Below are positions 7,796 through 16,244 of a stretch of 64,000 nucleotides of DNA, one piece after another. Below the pieces are notes generated by a model. That model worked only from the letters and a program-made list of their open reading frames with translations. It was not told the origin of the DNA and made no database searches. Source of the DNA: Clostridiales bacterium (lineage in GTDB: Bacteria; Bacillota; Clostridia; Saccharofermentanales; Saccharofermentanaceae); the NCBI GenBank assembly GCA_017513085.1, contig JAFWDK010000009.1:1-64000 (forward strand). Direction: 5' to 3'. The position numbers were made by a program, and so were the translations under genes. Positions within the stretch are counted from its first letter, which is position 1; each line of letters opens with the position of its first letter.

Positions 7796-9111
7796 CAGAG
7801 GGAAGACAGAAGATCAAGCAGAGATCCCGTCTGGCAACACAGATCCGTATCTCGTATATCATCCTGCTCCTGCCAAGTGTGGTTTTTGTTTTCTATGCCT
7901 TTTATAACTTGTGGCATATCAATGCAAGAAACAATGAGATGATCAGTTCCGTCGTAGCGGCAAGTGAATTCAGTCTGCAGTTTAAAGAAGACTTCGATTA
8001 TGAGACGTATCTTCTTATCGTAGGAAACGTAGCTCCGGATAAGACGAAGCTTCACGAAGAGCTGGATCAGGCACGGCAGGTCGTCGAGGGATTGAAAGAT
8101 TATACCAATACGGAAGATAACAGAAAGCGTCTGCTATATGCGGAGAAATATCTCAACAACCTTGAGACATATGTCGCGCAGATCAAAGAAAACCTCGGTT
8201 CCGAGAATAAATACGAAGATAATATGCTTATCTGGGAAAACGACGTGCAGATCGTGACAAGTCTTCTTCAGGAAAGCATCAATGAGTACATTTATTATGA
8301 GAATAAGCAGATCCAGATCACTCAGGCGGAGAACAATGCTATTTTCGTAGATATTGTCGAAATCTCCGGTGTGCTCCTGGTGTTCAGCCTGATCAGTATG
8401 ATCGTGGTTTCCTATATCGGCCCGATCTGGATCACAAGACCGATCGAAGAACAGGTAAAAGAGGAGCAGAAACAACTCCGAAAAGCAGAATTCGATCTTC
8501 TTCAATCTCAGATCAATCCGCACTTTTTATACAACACTTTGGATGCGATCATCTGGTCTGCGGAAGCGGGAAACCAGAAGCAGGTCGTGAATATGGTCGG
8601 CAATCTTTCCGACTTTTTCCGTCTTTCACTGAATAAAGGAAAAGAAACGGTACTGGTCCATGAGGAACTGCAGCACGTACGAAGTTACCTTGAGATCCAG
8701 AAGATCCGCTATCAGGACATCCTTTCCTTTCAGATCGATGTTCCGGAGACTTTCAACGAATACCAGATCCCGAAACTCACGGTTCAGCCTGTCGTGGAAA
8801 ATGCACTTTACCATGGCATCAAGAATAAGCGTGGCGGCGGAACGATCACGATCACCGGTGAGGAAAAGAAAGACTATTATTCCATCACCGTCGAAGATAC
8901 CGGGAAAGGAATGACGGAAGAAAGGCTGCGCGAAGTCCGTAAAGCGATCCGTGAAGGTACACCCGGACAGAACGTGGTGTATGGGCTTTATAACGTAAAT
9001 GAGAGGATCCGCCTGAACTACGGTGAAGAGTACGGCCTGCACATCGAAAGCCAGCTTGATAAAGGCACCCGTGTGGTCATCCGGCTGCCGAAACCACAGA
9101 GTAAAGAATAA
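7792..9111 (+). CDS. Membrane sensor histidine kinase (YesM/LytS-like, His_kinase family)
   Basis: A 439-residue inner-membrane kinase. One TM helix lies near residues 20-42, followed by a mainly helical extracellular sensor region to ~190, a second TM helix (~190-215), then a short cytoplasmic linker. The kinase core has the His_kinase motif QSQINPHFLYNTLDAI with phospho-acceptor His244, and the ATPase part has N-box PVVENALYHGIKNK and G-box VEDTGKGM. It has the short type of kinase core that pairs with AraC-type response regulators. It starts inside the stop of the regulator gene. In related clostridial xylose systems such a kinase reads sugar through a membrane-anchored binding protein; the second binding lipoprotein of this locus (14156) could serve that role. 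The extracellular domain was not assigned to a family. Confidence 0.9.
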   Translation: MTEGRQKIKQRSRLATQIRISYIILLLPSVVFVFYAFYNLWHINARNNEMISSVVAASEFSLQFKEDFDYETYLLIVGNVAPDKTKLHEELDQARQVVEGLKDYTNTEDNRKRLLYAEKYLNNLETYVAQIKENLGSENKYEDNMLIWENDVQIVTSLLQESINEYIYYENKQIQITQAENNAIFVDIVEISGVLLVFSLISMIVVSYIGPIWITRPIEEQVKEEQKQLRKAEFDLLQSQINPHFLYNTLDAIIWSAEAGNQKQVVNMVGNLSDFFRLSLNKGKETVLVHEELQHVRSYLEIQKIRYQDILSFQIDVPETFNEYQIPKLTVQPVVENALYHGIKNKRGGGTITITGEEKKDYYSITVEDTGKGMTEERLREVRKAIREGTPGQNVVYGLYNVNERIRLNYGEEYGLHIESQLDKGTRVVIRLPKPQSKE

Positions 9112-9130
9112 CCATCTGCGTATCTCCTAA

Positions 9131-9146
9131 GGCAAAACGTTTTGCC
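9131..9146. promoter_or_regulatory. Perfect 16-bp palindrome with LacI-family operator features
   Basis: GGCAAAACGTTTTGCC is a perfect palindrome with central CG and flanking AAA/TTT, the pattern of LacI/GalR/PurR-family operators. It lies 20 bases after the kinase stop and about 190 bases before the first transporter gene. It could equally add to termination of the kinase transcript, since A-rich and T-rich sequence surrounds it. Confidence 0.4.
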
Positions 9147-9198
9147 TGAAACGGGCAAAAAAACACACGAAAAATATCAACCGAAATCGTAAAAAAAT

Positions 9199-9247
9199 GA
9201 AACAAAGGAAACAGGAAATAAAAAATCCAACTTTGTTTCGTTTTTTT
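9199..9247 (+). terminator. Hairpin terminator after the kinase gene
   Basis: GAAACAAAG (9199-9207) and CTTTGTTTC (9231-9239) are perfect 9-bp arms around a 23-base A-rich loop, followed by G and seven T. It separates the two-component transcript from the transporter operon, or attenuates read-through into it. Confidence 0.65.
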
Positions 9248-9334
9248 CTTCATGGTCTTTTTTCACGCTAAACCTAAAATGAAGTCAGAAAAGAGGGGAA
9301 GACCCCACAACTTGATATTTCAAGGAGGTTTACA

Positions 9335-10411
9335 ATGAAAAAAGCAATTTCTGTAATTATGGCTTCTATCATGGTCTTGGGTCTGGCAGCTTGCTCCAAG
9401 AGCGAAGAGACTACGACAAAAGCAACTACGGCAGCAACAACTGCTGCAGAGACCACCAAGGCAGCTGAGACGACCGCAGCAGAGACAACAACTGAGGCAA
9501 CCACAGAGGGTGCTAAAGAAGATACCGGTTCTCTGATCAAAGTCGGCATCATCAACAACGACCCGAACGAATCCGGTTATCGTACAGCAAATGACGCAGA
9601 CCTGAAGAAGATGTTCACCAAAGAAAACGGCTACGATGCATCTTTCGCATACAGCCTCAAGAACGATGAGCAGATCCAGTATGCACAGACATTCATCCAG
9701 AACGAAGTAGATTATCTCCTTCTCTCCGCTGCTGACGTAGCAGGTTGGGATTCCGTTCTCCAGGATGCACAGGCTGCAGGCATCAAGGTTATCCTCTTCG
9801 ACAGAACCATCAATGCTGACCCGAGCCTTTACGAAGCTTCTATCGTTTCCGATATGAACAAAGAAGGCCAGACAGCTGTTGACTGGCTCGCAAGCCAGAA
9901 CCTTTCCGAGTACAACGTGATCCATATCCAGGGTGTTATGGGTTCCGCAGCTCAGCAGGGCAGATCCGGCGCTCTCGATTCAAAAGCAGCCGCTGAGTCC
10001 AACTGGACTATCGTTAAGCAGCAGACCGCTGAGTGGAACGCAGAAAAAGCACAGCAGATCGTTCAGTCTGTTATCGATTCCGGAACGAAGTTCAACGTAA
10101 TCTATGCAGAGAACGACGATATGGCAAAGGGCGCAGTAGCAGCTCTTGACGCAGCAGGTATCTCCCATGGTGTAGGCAAAGACGTTATCGTAATGGGCTT
10201 TGACTGCAACAAGTGGGCATTGGAGTCTCTCCTTTCCAAGGACTGGAACTATGACGGACAGTGCAACCCGTTCCAGGCCAGCTACATCGATTCCATCATC
10301 AAGGATCTCGAGAGCGGTAAGACACCGGCTCAGAAGACGATCATCATGGATGAGAAGGGCTTCGACGCAGCGACCATCACAAAGGAAGACGTAGAGAATT
10401 ACGGTATTTAA
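9335..10411 (+). CDS. ytfQ: Sugar ABC transporter substrate-binding lipoprotein (YtfQ-like)
   Basis: A 358-residue lipoprotein. The N-terminus MKKAISVIMASIMVLGLAACS is a signal peptide with lipobox LAAC (Cys20). About 40 residues of Thr/Ala-rich linker follow, then a type I periplasmic-binding fold of the RbsB/YtfQ class (VGIINNDPNESGYRTAND; YLLLSAADVAGWDSVLQDAQAAGIKVILFDR; VIMGFDCNKW). YtfQ of E. coli binds galactofuranose/pyranose; here the ligand is unknown, perhaps an oligosaccharide or hexose. Strong SD AGGAGG (9321-9326). A hairpin with T-tract separates it from the ATPase gene, a usual way to make excess binding protein. Control by the adjacent two-component system is inferred from gene order. 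Confidence 0.9.
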   Translation: MKKAISVIMASIMVLGLAACSKSEETTTKATTAATTAAETTKAAETTAAETTTEATTEGAKEDTGSLIKVGIINNDPNESGYRTANDADLKKMFTKENGYDASFAYSLKNDEQIQYAQTFIQNEVDYLLLSAADVAGWDSVLQDAQAAGIKVILFDRTINADPSLYEASIVSDMNKEGQTAVDWLASQNLSEYNVIHIQGVMGSAAQQGRSGALDSKAAAESNWTIVKQQTAEWNAEKAQQIVQSVIDSGTKFNVIYAENDDMAKGAVAALDAAGISHGVGKDVIVMGFDCNKWALESLLSKDWNYDGQCNPFQASYIDSIIKDLESGKTPAQKTIIMDEKGFDAATITKEDVENYGI

Positions 10412-10431
10412 TCATATAGTCACTGATTTTG

Positions 10432-10479
10432 GGCGCGGTGCGGCTTGGTCCGTAAGGACGAACCGCACTGCGCTTTTTT
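10432..10479 (+). terminator. Intra-operon attenuating terminator between binding protein and ATPase
   Basis: The arm at 10432-10450 (GCGCGGTGCGGCTTGGTCC) pairs with 10455-10473 (ends CCGCACTGCGC) around loop GTAA, followed by six T. Placed just after the first gene, it should let most transcripts stop, giving more binding protein than membrane components. Confidence 0.85.
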
Positions 10480-10501
10480 CAAAACGAGAGAGGTAAGACC
10501 C

Positions 10502-12010
10502 GTGGAAAACAAAGTAATGCTTGAGATGCGTGGCATAAATAAATCGTTTCCGGGAGTACGCGCGCTGCAGAAGGTGGATTTCACACTACGCGCAGGCGAG
10601 ATCCATGCCTTGATGGGTGAAAACGGTGCAGGAAAATCAACATTGATCAAAGTCCTGACAGGTGTATACACCAAAGATGACGGTGTGATCAACCTGGACG
10701 GACAGCAGAACGTGAAGATCCATTCTCCTCAGGATGCACAGAAGCTGGGAATCAGCACGGTGTATCAGGAAATCACGTTGTGCCCGAACCTGACCGTTGC
10801 CGAGAACATGTACATCGGACGTGGAAAAGGTGTGATCACCAAATGGCGCAAGATGAATGCAGACGCGGATAAGATCTTAAAGAAGCTCGATATCCCTGCC
10901 AGAGCTACCCAACAGCTGGGTACGTGTTCCATTGCGGTGCAGCAGATGGTCGCGATCGCCAGGGCGGTGGATATGGATTGTAAGGTGCTGATCCTTGACG
11001 AGCCGACTTCGTCTTTGGATGAGCAGGAAGTGGAGAAGCTCTTCGGTCTTATGCGTGATCTCAAAGCTCTTGGTGTCGGCATCATTTTCGTTACTCACTT
11101 TTTGGATCAGGTTTATGAGGTCTGTGACAAGATCACGGTACTTCGTGACGGACAACTGGTTGGCGAATATGAGATCAAGGATCTCCCGAGAGTCAAACTT
11201 GTTGCAAAAATGCTGGGTAAGGAAATGGATGATCTTTCCGACATTAAGAGCGAGCATTCATTGTACGATGGACCCGACGCGGATACGCAGGTCTTTGAAG
11301 CGGAAAAACTTTGCAGTAATGCCGGCATCAAGCCTTTCAATTTCCATATTAAGAAAGGTGAGGTAAACGGCTTTACGGGACTCCTCGGATCGGGACGAAG
11401 TGAGTGCGTCCGAGCGATCTTTGGCGCAGATCACGTGATCTCCGGAAAGGTAAAAATGAATGGAAGACCGGTAAGGATCAGAAATCCGTTGGATGCCATG
11501 AAGAAGGGCATTGCTTATCTTCCGGAAGACCGCAAAAACGATGGTATCATCGGAGATCTTTCCGTAAAAGAAAACATCATACTTGCGCTTCAGGTCATGA
11601 AAGGTTTTTTCAAACCCTTTACCAAAGCTCAGGCAAGCGCTTTTGCAGATGAATACATAAAGAAACTCAATATTAAGACCGCATCAGCTGATACCCCCAT
11701 CAAGTCCTTATCTGGCGGAAACCAGCAGAAAGTCATTCTTGCCAGATGGTTGCTGATGCACCCTGAATATCTGATCTTGGATGAGCCGACGCGAGGCATC
11801 GATGTCGGCACCAAGGTCGATATTCAGAAACTTGTACTGGAACTTGCTTCCGGTGGAATGAGCGTGACGTTCATTTCTTCTGAAACTGATGAGATGCTCC
11901 GCACATGTTCCCGACTGATCGTCATGCGTGACCGCAAAGTCGTCGGTGAATTGTCCGGTGAGGATCTTACACAGAATAAGATCATGAGTACCATCGCAGG
12001 AGGAGAATAA
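10502..12010 (+). CDS. ytfR: Sugar ABC transporter ATP-binding protein, two nucleotide-binding domains (YtfR/RbsA-like)
   Basis: A 502-residue ATPase that energises sugar import. The N-terminal domain has Walker A GENGAGKST, an atypical signature (CSIAVQQMVAIARAV) and Walker B VLILDEPTSSLD. The C-terminal domain lacks a normal Walker A (GLLGSGRSE), as is typical of this carbohydrate-uptake family, and has signature SLSGGNQQKVILARW and ILDEPTRGIDVG. The start is GTG 10502 with SD GAGAGGT eight bases upstream; an upstream in-frame ATG at 10445 lies inside the terminator hairpin and is unlikely. The stop is 3 bases before the first permease gene. Confidence 0.93.
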   Translation: MENKVMLEMRGINKSFPGVRALQKVDFTLRAGEIHALMGENGAGKSTLIKVLTGVYTKDDGVINLDGQQNVKIHSPQDAQKLGISTVYQEITLCPNLTVAENMYIGRGKGVITKWRKMNADADKILKKLDIPARATQQLGTCSIAVQQMVAIARAVDMDCKVLILDEPTSSLDEQEVEKLFGLMRDLKALGVGIIFVTHFLDQVYEVCDKITVLRDGQLVGEYEIKDLPRVKLVAKMLGKEMDDLSDIKSEHSLYDGPDADTQVFEAEKLCSNAGIKPFNFHIKKGEVNGFTGLLGSGRSECVRAIFGADHVISGKVKMNGRPVRIRNPLDAMKKGIAYLPEDRKNDGIIGDLSVKENIILALQVMKGFFKPFTKAQASAFADEYIKKLNIKTASADTPIKSLSGGNQQKVILARWLLMHPEYLILDEPTRGIDVGTKVDIQKLVLELASGGMSVTFISSETDEMLRTCSRLIVMRDRKVVGELSGEDLTQNKIMSTIAGGE

Positions 12011-12013
12011 GTC

Positions 12014-13108
12014 ATGAACAAGAGTTTTTTTAGAAAGATAACAAGCAATCAGATGTTCATACCGCTGATGGCGCTTCTGCTGCTCGTAGTGGTGAATCTG
12101 ATCGTGGATCCGGGGTTCTTCAAAGTCACTCTGGGTAAAAACAATGCAGGCAATCTGGTCTTTTCCGGATTTCTGATAACGATTCTGGACTATGGTTCAG
12201 AACTGGCGATCCTGGCCTTAGGCATGACGTTGGTTACCGCAGCGTCAGGCGGACAGGATATTTCGGTGGGTGCTACGATCGCCATCGCCGGCTCCGCAAT
12301 GCTTCGTGTTCTTTGCGGATCCAACTCCCGCCCGGATGCCATTCAGGCACCGATCATCGTTGCTTTCCTGGTTGCATGTCTCGTGGGTATGCTATGCGGT
12401 GCATTTAACGGAACACTGGTTTCGGTGTTCAAGATCCAGCCAATGATCGCTACGCTTATCCTTTTTACCGCCGGACGTTCTATCGCAGCCTGGATAAACA
12501 ATAATGAACTTCCCATCGTGCCGGATCCGAAATTCGCTTATTTCGGCGGCTTCATCCCCGGGATCCCGATTCCGACTACAGTATTCATCGTGCTGATATG
12601 TATCATCATAATGGCACTGGTACTTAAGTTTACGAATCTGGGGCTGTACACCCAGGCTGTTGGTATCAACGAGAAATCCTCCCGATTGAATGGTATCAAG
12701 CCGACATTCATCAAATTCCTTGCTTTTGTGATCTTGGGTCTGTGCGTGGCCGTTGCCGCACTGATCAAAGTCAGCCGCCTTTCAACGATCAATTATTCGG
12801 TTATTGCAAAAGATATCGAGATGGATGCCATCCTGGCTGTTGCACTCGGTGGTAATTCGCTCTCCGGTGGTAAGTTCAATATTTGGGCTTCGGTCCTCGG
12901 TGCCTATGTCATCCAATTCCTGACAACCACTCTTTATAAGTTTAACGTGCGTTCCGACGCTCTGTCCGCTTATAAAGCAGTCGTCGTAATCCTTTTGGTA
13001 TTCTTCTCAGCGCCGAAGGTTCGCGAGTATCTGTCCGGATTAGGCAAGAAAATTGCAAGCAAAAAAGCGGGCAAAAGAAAATTAGCGGGCAAGGAGGAGA
13101 TCAAATGA
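12014..13108 (+). CDS. ytfT: Sugar ABC transporter permease (YtfT-like)
   Basis: A 364-residue polytopic membrane protein of the RbsC/YtfT permease family (BPD_transp_2), with about 9-10 hydrophobic helices. Family hallmarks are LALGMTLVTAASGGQDISVGATIAIAG near residue 75, the loop region AVGINEKSSRLNGIK that contacts the ATPase, and AVALGGNSLSGGKFN. It forms half of the transmembrane channel with the next gene product. SD GGAGGAG sits in the end of the ATPase gene, 3 bases away. The C-terminal tail is Lys-rich and cytoplasmic. Its stop overlaps the next start (ATGA). Confidence 0.92.
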   Translation: MNKSFFRKITSNQMFIPLMALLLLVVVNLIVDPGFFKVTLGKNNAGNLVFSGFLITILDYGSELAILALGMTLVTAASGGQDISVGATIAIAGSAMLRVLCGSNSRPDAIQAPIIVAFLVACLVGMLCGAFNGTLVSVFKIQPMIATLILFTAGRSIAAWINNNELPIVPDPKFAYFGGFIPGIPIPTTVFIVLICIIIMALVLKFTNLGLYTQAVGINEKSSRLNGIKPTFIKFLAFVILGLCVAVAALIKVSRLSTINYSVIAKDIEMDAILAVALGGNSLSGGKFNIWASVLGAYVIQFLTTTLYKFNVRSDALSAYKAVVVILLVFFSAPKVREYLSGLGKKIASKKAGKRKLAGKEEIK

Positions 13109-14145
13109 ATAAGACGAAACATAAAGGTGGTTTTTTCAGTCGCGTCAGTGACACCAATCTTCTTATGGCAATCACCATCGTGATCTTTCTTCTCATGTAT
13201 ATCGGAGCCATCGTGTTCCAGGGAAGCGGATTCAAGAAACCACAGATGTTTTTCAATATTCTGAATGCCAATGCCGGATTGATCATTACGGCATGCGGAA
13301 TGAGTATCGTCATGATCACGGGCGGAATCGATATTTCCGTCGGCGGCGTTGTCGCTCTGGTCTCCATGAGTTGCGCCGTATTCCTGGATAAAGCAAACGG
13401 TAACCTCTTTGTTTCCATGCTGATCGCCCTGGGCATCGGCCTTGCGTTCGGTGTCATTCAAGGATTCCTGGTAGCATACGTGGATATCCAGCCGTTCATC
13501 GTGTCACTGGCCGGTATGTTTTTCGCTCGAGGCATGACGACTATCGTCAGTACGACCCCGTTCAATGTTCAGAACAAGAACTTTGTCAAACTGAAGCAGA
13601 CCAGGATCAATGTTCCGGGAATGGGTTCTTATAACAAAAAAGGACTCTACATTCCGGCCTACGTCGAAATCGGAGTTTTAGTTGCTCTGGCAATTGTGGT
13701 AATATTGTTTGTAGTACTTCGCAAGACGAAGCTCGGAAGAGCTTTTTACGCGGTAGGCGGCAATCAGCAGAGTGCACTCATGCTGGGCGTCAACGTGAAA
13801 AGGACGAAATTCCTTTCCCATGTTATCTGCGGTCTTTTGGCGGGCATTGGCGGTTATGTTTATTTCCTCCATGTTGGTTCCGGAGCTGCCAGCCATGCGT
13901 CAGGCATGGAGATGAATGCGATTGCTTCTTCCATTATCGGAGGAACCATGCTTTCAGGTGGTGTCGGTAATATCGCCGGAACTCTCTTTGGAGTTCTTTC
14001 GCTGAGTACTATACAGAATATCGTATCTTCAGCGGGTCTCGATCAGGCTTGGTGGACTGGTATCACGATCGCTGCGATGCTCTGCCTCTTCCTTTTGATC
14101 CAGAGTATCGTCATCAGGCAGAGAAAGAGAGCCCTCAAGAGGTGA
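13105..14145 (+). CDS. yjfF: Sugar ABC transporter permease (YjfF-like)
   Basis: A 346-residue BPD_transp_2 permease and partner of the preceding one. Motifs include ITACGMSIVMITGGIDISVGGVVAL and AVGGNQQSALMLGVNVKRTKFL, the ATPase-coupling loop; IIGGTMLSGGVGNIAGTLFG closes the core. Two different permeases plus a fused double ATPase are the layout of the YtfQRT-YjfF galactofuranose transporter, rather than of ribose transporters that use one permease. Start overlaps the previous stop by 4 bases, with SD AAGGAGGAG. Confidence 0.92.
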   Translation: MNKTKHKGGFFSRVSDTNLLMAITIVIFLLMYIGAIVFQGSGFKKPQMFFNILNANAGLIITACGMSIVMITGGIDISVGGVVALVSMSCAVFLDKANGNLFVSMLIALGIGLAFGVIQGFLVAYVDIQPFIVSLAGMFFARGMTTIVSTTPFNVQNKNFVKLKQTRINVPGMGSYNKKGLYIPAYVEIGVLVALAIVVILFVVLRKTKLGRAFYAVGGNQQSALMLGVNVKRTKFLSHVICGLLAGIGGYVYFLHVGSGAASHASGMEMNAIASSIIGGTMLSGGVGNIAGTLFGVLSLSTIQNIVSSAGLDQAWWTGITIAAMLCLFLLIQSIVIRQRKRALKR

Positions 14146-14155
14146 GGAGCTTTAG

Positions 14156-15196
14156 ATGAAAAAATCGGCCAATATGGCAACCTTGCTACTCCTGCTGGTA
14201 ATCTTTCTGGTTGCCTGTAGGAGTAGTGCTGTTTCCGAGACGACTGAACCAAGCAGACAGGATAAGAAGACCATCACAGTCGGCTTTTCCCAACTGGGCG
14301 CGGAATCCGACTGGCGAGGCGCCAATACCGAGTCTATGCTCGCAGCGCTTTCGGCTGAGAACGGATATAACCTGATCTATAAAAACGGACAACAGAAACA
14401 GGCGAATCAAGTCACGGCGCTTCGTATGTTTATCCAGCAGGAAGTGGACTACATCGTGCTGGCGCCGGAGACGGAGACCGGTTGGGATTTTGTTCTGAAA
14501 GAAGCGCAGGAAGCAAAGATCCCGGTCATCATTGTTGACCGTCGTGTCGATGTTGCCGACGATTCCCTTTATACCTGCTGGGTAGGTTCGGACTTTGAAC
14601 TGGAAGGCCGCAAAATGGCTTCCTGGATCAATTCGTATATGCTGCAGAACAAAGTGGAAGGTAAGGATGTGCACATTGTTCATATTCAGGGAACTTTGGG
14701 TTCCACGGCGCAGATCGGAAGGACCAAAGGGCTGGAAGAGGGTGTAAAAGAATACGGCTGGGATCTTCTGGCACAGGAGAATGGTGATTTTACCGAAGTC
14801 AGAGGACGCGAAGTCATGGCATCGTTCCTTCGCGAGTATGACAATATCAATGTGGTGTACTGCGAGAACGATAATGAAGCGATCGGTGCGATCGAGGCTA
14901 TTGAAGCGGCTGGTAAGAAGGTTGGCTCAAACATTGCCAAAGGCGAGATCATGGTCGTTTCTTTTGACGGTATCAACGAGCAGGCTATGAATTATCTGAA
15001 AGAGGGCAAGATCTCATGCATTGCCGAGTGTAATCCTCTCCATGGTCCGCGTGTCCAGGATCTGATCGAAACCTTGGAAAGAGGAGAAGTTCCGGAAAAA
15101 CTCAATTATGTTTCCGAAACACTTCTTAGTTCTGTACCGGAGATCAAAATCGTGGTTGTGGATTCGAAAGGCTACGATGTGCAGATTGTGAATTGA
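14156..15196 (+). CDS. Second YtfQ-like sugar-binding lipoprotein
   Basis: A 346-residue lipoprotein with signal peptide and lipobox LVAC (Cys21), followed by a type I periplasmic-binding domain. This copy is actually closer to classical YtfQ than the first one: VGFSQLGAESDWRGANTESM, GQQKQANQVTALRMFIQQEVDYIVLAP, WDFVLKEAQEAKIPVIIVDRRVD. It lacks the long Thr-rich spacer of the first, so its binding domain sits close to the membrane. It is the fifth gene of the operon (10 bases after the permease). Two different binding proteins for one transporter suggests either two ligands or one transport and one sensing role for the upstream kinase; the latter is inference from the known XylFII-LytS arrangement. 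Confidence 0.9.
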   Translation: MKKSANMATLLLLLVIFLVACRSSAVSETTEPSRQDKKTITVGFSQLGAESDWRGANTESMLAALSAENGYNLIYKNGQQKQANQVTALRMFIQQEVDYIVLAPETETGWDFVLKEAQEAKIPVIIVDRRVDVADDSLYTCWVGSDFELEGRKMASWINSYMLQNKVEGKDVHIVHIQGTLGSTAQIGRTKGLEEGVKEYGWDLLAQENGDFTEVRGREVMASFLREYDNINVVYCENDNEAIGAIEAIEAAGKKVGSNIAKGEIMVVSFDGINEQAMNYLKEGKISCIAECNPLHGPRVQDLIETLERGEVPEKLNYVSETLLSSVPEIKIVVVDSKGYDVQIVN

Positions 15197-15210
15197 ATGG
15201 AGGAGTCGAT

Positions 15211-15924
15211 TTGAAAAAAAGCGATAACAGAAAGAAATCTTCCTGCACAGTCGATGAACAACTTATGGCACTCGCGGATGAGAAGTTAGCGGCCTTTAAT
15301 GCAAAACTGATCCCCGAAGCTGAGCTTTCGCATTTTATCGGCGTGCGCACACCGGATCTAAGAGCCCTGGCCAGAGAACTTGCAGGGACACCTGTCGCAG
15401 AGAAGTTTCTGGCTGAGTTGCCACATGAGCTTTTTGAGGAGGATCAGCTTCATGCTTTTCTGATCTCTCTGGAAAAAGACTACGATACATGCGTGCAGAA
15501 AGTCTGCGAATTTCTTCCTTATATAGATAACTGGGCGACCTGTGATCAGATGAACCCGAAGGTGTTCGGAAAGAAAGCGAACCGTGAAGCGCTTCTCAAG
15601 CAGATCCGTATCTGGATGAAGTCGAAGAAAACATATGAAGTGCGTTTTGCGATCCGTATGCTGATGTGCCATTTCCTGGATGAGGATTTCGATCCGAAGT
15701 ATCTTCAGATGGTGGCGAAGATCCATTCGGAAGAATACTATGTGAATATGATGATCGCGTGGTATTTTGCGACTGCCCTGGCGAAGCAGTATGATGCGAC
15801 GGTTCCACTTCTGGAGACGAAAGTCCTATCGCGATGGGTGCAGAACAAGACGATCCGGAAAGCCTGCGAGAGTTATCGAGTGAGCGATTCACAGAAAGAA
15901 TATCTACGAAAATTGAAGAAATGA
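15211..15924 (+). CDS. DNA alkylation repair enzyme (AlkD-like HEAT-repeat protein)
   Basis: About 237 residues, resembling the AlkD/DNA_alkylation family, HEAT-like helical glycosylases that excise N3- and N7-alkylated bases. Recognisable parts are FIGVRTPDLRALARELAGT near the N-terminus, the central YIDNWATCDQMNPKVFGKK, and VRFAIRMLMCHFLDEDFD. TTG 15211 is preferred because GGAGGA lies 6 bases upstream; another TTG at 15193 overlaps the stop of the preceding gene and lacks a site. It follows the transporter operon by 14 bases and may be cotranscribed with no functional tie. Its TGA (15922-15924) immediately abuts the palindromic 63-bp array. Confidence 0.8.
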   Translation: MKKSDNRKKSSCTVDEQLMALADEKLAAFNAKLIPEAELSHFIGVRTPDLRALARELAGTPVAEKFLAELPHELFEEDQLHAFLISLEKDYDTCVQKVCEFLPYIDNWATCDQMNPKVFGKKANREALLKQIRIWMKSKKTYEVRFAIRMLMCHFLDEDFDPKYLQMVAKIHSEEYYVNMMIAWYFATALAKQYDATVPLLETKVLSRWVQNKTIRKACESYRVSDSQKEYLRKLKK

Positions 15925-15925
15925 C

Positions 15926-16193
15926 GAATTCACCCGTAATCCGTTTTCTTGGAGCCTGGCCGATTACGGGTGAAAATGAAAAAAAGGCGAATTCACCCGT
16001 AATCTGTTTCCGTGAAGCCGAGGCAATTACGGGTGAAAATGAAAAAATGGCGAATTCACCCGTAATCCGTTTTCTTGGAGCCTGGCCGATTACGGGTGAA
16101 AATGAAAAAATGGCGAATTCACCCGTAATCTGTTTCAGTGAAGCCGGGCTGATTACGGGTGAAAATGAAAAAATGGCGAATTCACCCGTAATC
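15926..16193. repeat. Tandem 63-bp palindromic repeat array (4 units plus a fifth partial)
   Basis: Units start at 15926, 15989, 16052, 16115 and 16178 (last one only 16 bases). Each unit holds arm TTCACCCGTAATC, a 20-base loop, the inverted arm GATTACGGGTGAA, and a 17-base A-rich link (AATGAAAAAATGGCGAA). Arms are conserved except for A in place of G at the first base in unit 2. Loops alternate: units 1 and 3 are identical, while units 2 and 4 are a second related type. Because arms alternate in orientation about every 31 bases, each arm can pair with its left or right neighbour. The period is a multiple of 3 and both strands stay open, encoding NSPVI...ITGE on + and ITGEFAIFSFSPVI on -, which I regard as incidental. 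It lies between two convergent genes and is neither CRISPR nor transposon. Function unknown. Confidence 0.9.
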
Positions 16194-16244
16194 AACCAAT
16201 TGGATTTCTCTGTAAACGCCGGTGCCCAGACCAACTGGCTCGAT

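Noticed and set aside
15926..16193. CRISPR array
   Set aside because: Repeats are palindromic arms in alternating orientation with 17- and 20-base loops, loops recur rather than being unique, and no cas genes are present.
15596..16234. Minus-strand open frame through the same array
   Set aside because: No ribosome site at its start, and its 3' part is antisense to alkD. Openness on both strands is a by-product of the palindromic repeat.
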